A program made the position numbers and the translations under genes. Positions 7,486 to 10,424 of a stretch of 10,424 bases of DNA are shown here, piece after piece. The stretch lies in assembly GCA_017935525.1 (NCBI GenBank), contig JAGBHJ010000270.1, positions 1-10,424 on the forward strand, written 5' to 3'. Numbering within the stretch: the stretch's first letter is position 1; each line of letters begins with the position of its first letter. The notes under the pieces were generated by a model that was not told where the DNA came from, made no database searches, and saw nothing but the letters and a program-made list of their open reading frames with translations. The DNA comes from Clostridia bacterium. GTDB lineage: Bacteria > Bacillota > Clostridia > HGM11327.

Positions 7486-7734
7486 TGAACAACGCCTGGG
7501 GTTCTCGTCAGTCTGATTAATTTAACCTACATTTGATAATAGGGAAAGCCGGTTACTAAGGCCGATAGCGTGCCCTCTTCGTCAGGGATCTTTGTAAGTC
7601 TTGTACAGCTTGTACCCAACCTGCTATTCGCGGGTCTAAATTCTTCAGAGCAACGGCTTCCCGGGTAGTGTTTGCACATTACCCTTGATACCGTAACACT
7701 TGTGACTTGTCTGCCATGAGTGTTTTTGTTTTTT
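7485..7734 (+). ncRNA. Candidate structured non-coding RNA, about 250 nt, family unassigned
   Basis: The segment follows a near-consensus promoter, has no convincing reading frame and is rich in complementary arms. By hand I find several. (a) GGGAAaGCCGgTT (7542-7554) pairs with AACGGCTTCCC (7652-7662). (b) The hairpin GGGTAGTG/CATTACCC (7663-7670/7677-7684) abuts it directly. (c) GATAGC (7564-7569) pairs with GCTATT (7623-7628) inside (a). (d) CCCT/AGGG form a hairpin at 7573-7587. (e) GTACA/TGTAC flank a three-base loop near 7604-7616. (f) CTCGTCAG (7504-7511) pairs with CTG-CC-ATGAG (7711-7720). (g) AACAA (7488-7492) pairs with TTGTT (7726-7730), closing the ends. The T-tract at 7723-7734 marks the 3' end; a competing hairpin AACACT/AGTGTT (7695-7700/7719-7724) could act as the terminator stem. 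The layout is multi-branched. 6S RNA and the clostridial raiA motif are possible families, but I cannot confirm either by eye. Confidence 0.65.
7695..7734 (+). terminator. Probable intrinsic terminator at the 3' end of the non-coding RNA
   Basis: AACACT (7695-7700) and AGTGTT (7719-7724) pair around an 18-nt loop and run into TTTTTGTTTTTT (7723-7734). The stem is short and AT-rich, so it may be weak. Longer-range pairing of 7711-7720 with 7504-7511 would compete with it. Confidence 0.5.
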
Positions 7735-7744
7735 GAGGTCTTAA

Positions 7745-7781
7745 TTGTGAATAATCTGTAAACAAATTGAAAAGTTCACAA
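7745..7781. repeat. Inverted repeat TTGTGAA...TTCACAA upstream of manA
   Basis: Perfect seven-base arms at 7745-7751 and 7775-7781 are separated by 23 bp. The pair spans the possible -35 box of manA and could be an operator. Arms this short in AT-rich DNA can also arise by chance. Confidence 0.35.
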
Positions 7782-7795
7782 AATATACATATTGT
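7767..7795 (+). promoter_or_regulatory. Possible sigma-A promoter for manA
   Basis: TTGAAA (7767-7772) is a good -35 box. At 17 bp spacing it is followed by TATTGT (7790-7795), a 4/6 match to the -10 consensus. Initiation near 7802 would give a short leader of about 34 nt. A terminator lies upstream, so manA should need its own start, but the surrounding AT-rich DNA offers other weak matches. Confidence 0.4.
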
Positions 7796-7835
7796 TTTGG
7801 TAAACTATCGTTAGTATTTATTTTTGGAGGGGAAT

Positions 7836-8846
7836 ATGCTTTATCCTATCAAGTTTACACCTGTTTATAAATCAAGGATCTGGGGCGGCACCAAGCTGAA
7901 CGAGATCTATTCCCGAGTGATCCCCTCTACGGATATTGGCGAGGCGTGGGAGGTCTGCTGCAGGGATGACGGTATGAGCGTTGTTTCCAACGGCGATCTG
8001 CAGGGAATGCCCTTTGACCGCCTTATTGACACCTACGGAAGCGCAATTTACGGCCATATAAGAATGCCGGGTGGCAGATTTCCGCTGATGCTGAAGCTTT
8101 TGGACGTCAATTCTGACCTTTCCGTGCAGGTACACCCTACGGAGGAGTATATCGTCAATAATTCCATTCCCAACGACGAGGAAAAGAACGAGATGTGGTA
8201 CGTTCTCAGCGCAGAGGATAACGCATCGGTCATATGCGGTCTGAGGCAGGGTACTACAAGAGAATCCCTGCAGGAGGCCATCAACGAGGATAAGATAGAA
8301 TCCGTGCTTGAAAGGATGCCTGTCAAAACGGGCGACGTTATTATGATCCCTGCAGGCAGTGTCCATGCGGCAGGCACGGGTATGCTGCTGTTTGAGCTGC
8401 AGCAATCCAGCGATACCACATACAGACTTTACGACTACAAGCGTAAGGATGCATCGGGCAAGGAGAGAAGGCTGGATATAGATAAGGCTCTCGGTACCAT
8501 AAATTACGGCAGCTCTGCATACAAGGTGGAGCAAAAGGAGTTTGTCGACAGGGCGAACTTCTCATGGCGCAGGGTATTTCAATGCGATCTGTTTTGTCTT
8601 GACGAGCTGGAGATCCGCGACGGCGTTTACAGATGCAGAAATAACAAGGATTTTGTGATATATACCTGCATAAAGGGTGTGGCTTGCATTCAGGGCAATT
8701 CCGTAAGCGTTGAGCTTGCTGAGGGTGAGAGCTGCTTTATTCCTGCTTGTCTTACCAATTACGGTATTACGGGTGAGTGCAGGGTGCTGGCATCGTCGGT
8801 GCGTCCCCACGTAAAGATGTTTGAAAAGGACCGTGGTATTGTATGA
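7836..8846 (+). CDS. manA: Mannose-6-phosphate isomerase, class I (ManA)
   Basis: A 336-residue cupin-fold, zinc-dependent phosphomannose isomerase interconverting mannose 6-phosphate and fructose 6-phosphate in the cytoplasm. This links mannose use to glycolysis and supplies mannose precursors for glycans. Family motifs are the N-terminal PIKFTPVYKSRIWGGTKL, GEAWEV, FPLMLKLLDVNSDLSVQVHP, and KNEMWYVL. The likely zinc ligands are Q98, H100, E119 and H177 (in AGSVHAAGTG). YRLYDYKRKDASGKERRLDIDKAL follows. The C-terminal third is a second cupin-like barrel, as in Firmicute enzymes of 310-330 residues. I chose the ATG at 7836 because GGAGGGG (7826-7832) is its ribosome site; an in-frame TTG at 7824 lies just before and would be an implausible start. 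The gene overlaps the rhomboid gene at its 3' end (ATGA). Confidence 0.95.
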   Translation: MLYPIKFTPVYKSRIWGGTKLNEIYSRVIPSTDIGEAWEVCCRDDGMSVVSNGDLQGMPFDRLIDTYGSAIYGHIRMPGGRFPLMLKLLDVNSDLSVQVHPTEEYIVNNSIPNDEEKNEMWYVLSAEDNASVICGLRQGTTRESLQEAINEDKIESVLERMPVKTGDVIMIPAGSVHAAGTGMLLFELQQSSDTTYRLYDYKRKDASGKERRLDIDKALGTINYGSSAYKVEQKEFVDRANFSWRRVFQCDLFCLDELEIRDGVYRCRNNKDFVIYTCIKGVACIQGNSVSVELAEGESCFIPACLTNYGITGECRVLASSVRPHVKMFEKDRGIV

Positions 8847-9547
8847 GTGAGTTTGACCGTCAGCAATATGCGGAGCAAAGGCGACCGCATTTTAACATGA
8901 AAAAGCCCACCGTAACCTACGTGCTTATAGGCATCAATTTGTTGATGTACATTCTGATGACGGCGATTGGCTATATTAACGACTGGGGGCAAAACCTCCA
9001 GCTTATACTGTTTGGCGCAAAGGTAAACGAGCTTATTGACGTTGGTCAGGTGTGGCGCCTTTTGACCTGTGTTTTTCTCCACGTCGGCATTGCTCATCTG
9101 ATATGTAACTGCTATGCCATATACGTTTACGGTCCCGTGGTGGAAAGACTTTTTGGCAAGGCAAGGTTTTTGACAATATATATCGTTGGCGGTATTATGG
9201 GCTCTCTGATGAGCTATGCCTTCAGCGATGCGGCGTCTGCCGGTGCTTCGGGAGCTATATTCGGTCTTATCGGGTGTATGTTTTACTTCCGAGAGAAATA
9301 TCCCGATATATTCAGGAGGATATTCGGCAAATCCTTGTTTATAATTCTCGGCTTAAACTTACTGTTTGGCTTTATACAGCCGGGTATTGACAATTTCGGA
9401 CACATTGGTGGCTTTATAGGCGGATTTGTGTCTGCGTGGGTAGTTGGACTTTTGGGGGAGTACGTTATGCCCTTCAAAAGGATATTTGCGGCATTGGTGT
9501 TGGCTATGATCGCGACGGGGTTTTTTGCAGTGGGCGTGATCTTCTGA
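8843..9547 (+). CDS. Rhomboid-family intramembrane serine protease
   Basis: A 234-residue polytopic membrane protein of the rhomboid family, which cleaves transmembrane substrates inside the bilayer. The catalytic dyad is clear: S136 in GASGAIFG and H187 in GHIGGFIGG. The oxyanion-hole pair of GlpG (H150 and N154) corresponds to H85 and N89 in HLICNCYAIYVYG. Hydrophobic helices are visible at about 26-46, 75-95, 110-130, 133-150, 158-175, 186-205 and 212-234, so the topology is six helices plus one extra at the C-terminus. The charged N-terminal stretch (about 22 residues, rich in R, K, Q) is expected to be cytoplasmic; no zinc-ribbon extension is present. The start overlaps the manA stop as ATGA, implying translational coupling. 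Catalytic competence looks intact; the substrate is unknown. Confidence 0.93.
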   Translation: MSEFDRQQYAEQRRPHFNMKKPTVTYVLIGINLLMYILMTAIGYINDWGQNLQLILFGAKVNELIDVGQVWRLLTCVFLHVGIAHLICNCYAIYVYGPVVERLFGKARFLTIYIVGGIMGSLMSYAFSDAASAGASGAIFGLIGCMFYFREKYPDIFRRIFGKSLFIILGLNLLFGFIQPGIDNFGHIGGFIGGFVSAWVVGLLGEYVMPFKRIFAALVLAMIATGFFAVGVIF

Positions 9548-9571
9548 TAAAGGTGTTAGGGAGGTTTTTAT

Positions 9572-10117
9572 ATGTTCAATATTCTTATGTTTGATATCCA
9601 GGTGTCGGATTTTCCCGTGCCGTTGTGGTTAAAGCTCATGTTTGGTCCGGGAATATTGTGGTTTTTGTTCTCGGCGTTTTTGGGTTCTTGGATCTGCTGG
9701 AGATTTATTTTCGGCAATTCATCCGACAACGTGCTTAAGGCGGACAAGCGTTCGTCCATTATTCGCACGGGTTGGACGTTGTTTTTGTGTAACCTCTTGA
9801 GCTGTGTGCTTTTGCTGGTGGTGGAGTTTATTATGAGGACCTCTGAGGACATCTATATCAGCCTCAGCTCCCTTAAGATCTGGGACAGCCCCTTGACTGT
9901 TGTAGTGTATATGATCCCCGTGGTGATCAGCTTCTTTATAATCAAAAAGCAGGTAAAAAGCAGAGGCTATTACATGGTTTCCGACAGAACGCCTGTTAAA
10001 ATAGCATCCTGGTTTATGGCGATACTGTACACGCCGTGGTACATAATGGTCCCCATGTCGCTTATTATAGATCTTTCTCAGTTTATAGAAGGCGGCGGAG
10101 GAGTAATAATCGAATGA
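9572..10117 (+). CDS. Hypothetical four-helix integral membrane protein
   Basis: I do not recognise this 181-residue protein. It has about four hydrophobic segments: residues 17-47 (WLKLMFGPGILWFLFSAFLG region), 69-90 (LFLCNLLSCVLLLVVEFIM region), 107-127 (LTVVVYMIPVVISFFII) and 147-168 (SWFMAILYTPWYIMVPMSLI). Charged linkers lie between helices 1 and 2 (SSDNVLKADKRSS) and 3 and 4 (KKQVKSRGYYMVSDRTP). No signal peptide, cysteine pair or catalytic motif is evident. The C-terminus is a short Gly-rich tail (EGGGGVIIE). GGGAGG about 8 bp before the ATG is a strong ribosome site, and only 24 bp separate it from the rhomboid gene, so it is probably the last gene of the manA-rhomboid transcript. Reality as a gene is well supported; function is unknown. 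Confidence 0.8.
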   Translation: MFNILMFDIQVSDFPVPLWLKLMFGPGILWFLFSAFLGSWICWRFIFGNSSDNVLKADKRSSIIRTGWTLFLCNLLSCVLLLVVEFIMRTSEDIYISLSSLKIWDSPLTVVVYMIPVVISFFIIKKQVKSRGYYMVSDRTPVKIASWFMAILYTPWYIMVPMSLIIDLSQFIEGGGGVIIE

Positions 10118-10153
10118 CGTCTTTCGTCTTAAAAACGGAATTTAACAGATAAC

Positions 10154-10198
10154 AAAAGAGCTTATGATTCGGCAATGCCGTTTGTCATAAGCTCTTTT
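10154..10198. terminator. Strong symmetrical (bidirectional) intrinsic terminator
   Basis: AAAAGAGCTTATGA (10154-10167) is perfectly complementary to TCATAAGCTCTTTT (10185-10198). The 17-nt loop contains an inner hairpin CGGC/GCCG (10170-10173/10177-10180). T-runs exist on the 3' side of both strands, so it can end the manA operon from the left and the minus-strand gene from the right. Confidence 0.93.
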
Positions 10199-10211
10199 TC
10201 CGTAGGGTATA

Positions 10212-10424
10212 TTATTTCTTCTGTGCGGACTCTATGTACATATCCCCATCCTTGATCCAGCCAAGCTTTCTCATACCTGAGTATATTGCGTACGTTATTA
10301 CCAAGGGCAATACTACCTCAAGCACGCCTATCCTCAACAGTGCCATAACGGGGGACAGAGCCTCCAGCCCAAAGGCGGACATTGCCTCTGACGACGTCAT
10401 CACGATGTATGAATTGATGGGGCC
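10212..10424 (-). CDS. C-terminal end of an integral membrane protein, likely a transporter (5' part outside window)
   Basis: Seventy codons plus the stop (TAA, read from 10214 to 10212) are visible, and the frame is open to the right edge, so the start lies outside. The visible part begins GPINSYIV, then MTSSEAMSAFGLEALSPVMAL. It continues with one strong hydrophobic helix (about RIGVLEVVLPLVITYAIYSG) and a short charged cytoplasmic-like tail (MRKLGWIKDGDMYIESAQKK). A terminal helix plus short tail and the small-residue-rich segment before it suit a multi-pass carrier, but I cannot name the family. It converges on the manA operon and shares its terminator. Confidence 0.7.
   Translation of the reverse strand, partial: GPINSYIVMTSSEAMSAFGLEALSPVMALLRIGVLEVVLPLVITYAIYSGMRKLGWIKDGDMYIESAQKK

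Noticed and set aside
7603..7616. Direct repeat TTGTAC as a mobile-element or regulatory repeat
   Set aside because: There are only two copies, inside the structured RNA, where the same bases form a small hairpin (GTACA/TGTAC). RNA folding explains them better.
7485..7734. tmRNA, SRP RNA or RNase P RNA
   Set aside because: There is no tRNA-like CCA end or tag frame for tmRNA, no GGAAG/GNAR Alu or S-domain pattern that I can see for SRP, and no GAGGAAAGTCC-type core for RNase P. The short GGGAAAGCC resemblance is not enough.
7485..7823. Riboswitch or T-box leader controlling manA
   Set aside because: The structured segment ends with its own T-tract about 100 bp before the manA start, a separate promoter candidate lies between, and no T-box (TGGTACC-like) or familiar aptamer core is visible. 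A leader role is not excluded but is less likely than an independent RNA.
7824..7835. TTG start giving four extra residues on ManA
   Set aside because: This codon lies at the beginning of the GGAGGGG ribosome site that serves the ATG at 7836, and it has no ribosome site of its own.
7872..8534. Long open frame of 220 codons on the minus strand inside manA
   Set aside because: It is fully antisense to a well-supported gene, has no ribosome site at a plausible start, and its translation (rich in H, C, R, Q) has no recognisable domain. It is a codon-bias shadow of manA.

Overview
The window looks like a chromosomal stretch from an anaerobic, Gram-positive, mid-GC Firmicute, probably a clostridial Ruminococcus/Oscillospiraceae-type bacterium. 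This is inferred from strong AAGGAG-type ribosome sites, tight operons, AGA/AGG-rich arginine usage, U-tract terminators and the style of the proteins (clostridial FolD, FchA, CysD/CysNC, a streptococcal/lactobacillal-type MurE). I see no phage genes, insertion sequence, tRNA, rRNA or CRISPR array.

Left block (1-7417, + strand): a single tightly packed run of seven genes. They are azlD (5' end cut by the window edge), rarA, fchA, folD, cysD, a cysN-cysC fusion and a divergent MurE-type ligase. All junctions are 14 bp or less, or overlap, and several stop codons are embedded in the next gene's Shine-Dalgarno sequence (TAAGGAG). The run ends at a hairpin plus T-run terminator (7381-7417). Functionally it joins amino-acid export, replication-fork repair, one-carbon folate chemistry, sulfate activation to PAPS and a Mur-ligase step. 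In FolD the positions that normally carry the cyclohydrolase lysine and glutamine are changed. The adjacent FchA-type protein is a natural candidate to supply that missing activity.

Middle (7418-7835): a 418-bp gap without a protein gene. It holds a near-consensus sigma-A promoter (TTGTAA-17 bp-TATAAT) followed by about 250 nt of highly self-complementary sequence ending in a T-tract. I read this as a free-standing structured non-coding RNA. A weaker promoter candidate with an inverted repeat lies in front of the next gene. The RNA is the most interesting feature here; I could not assign it to a family by eye.

Right block (7836-10198, + strand): manA (mannose-6-phosphate isomerase), a rhomboid intramembrane protease overlapping it by four bases (ATGA), and a 181-residue four-helix membrane protein of unknown function. 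It is closed by a strong symmetrical terminator (10154-10198) that also serves the convergent, truncated membrane-protein gene on the minus strand (10212-10424, running off the right edge).
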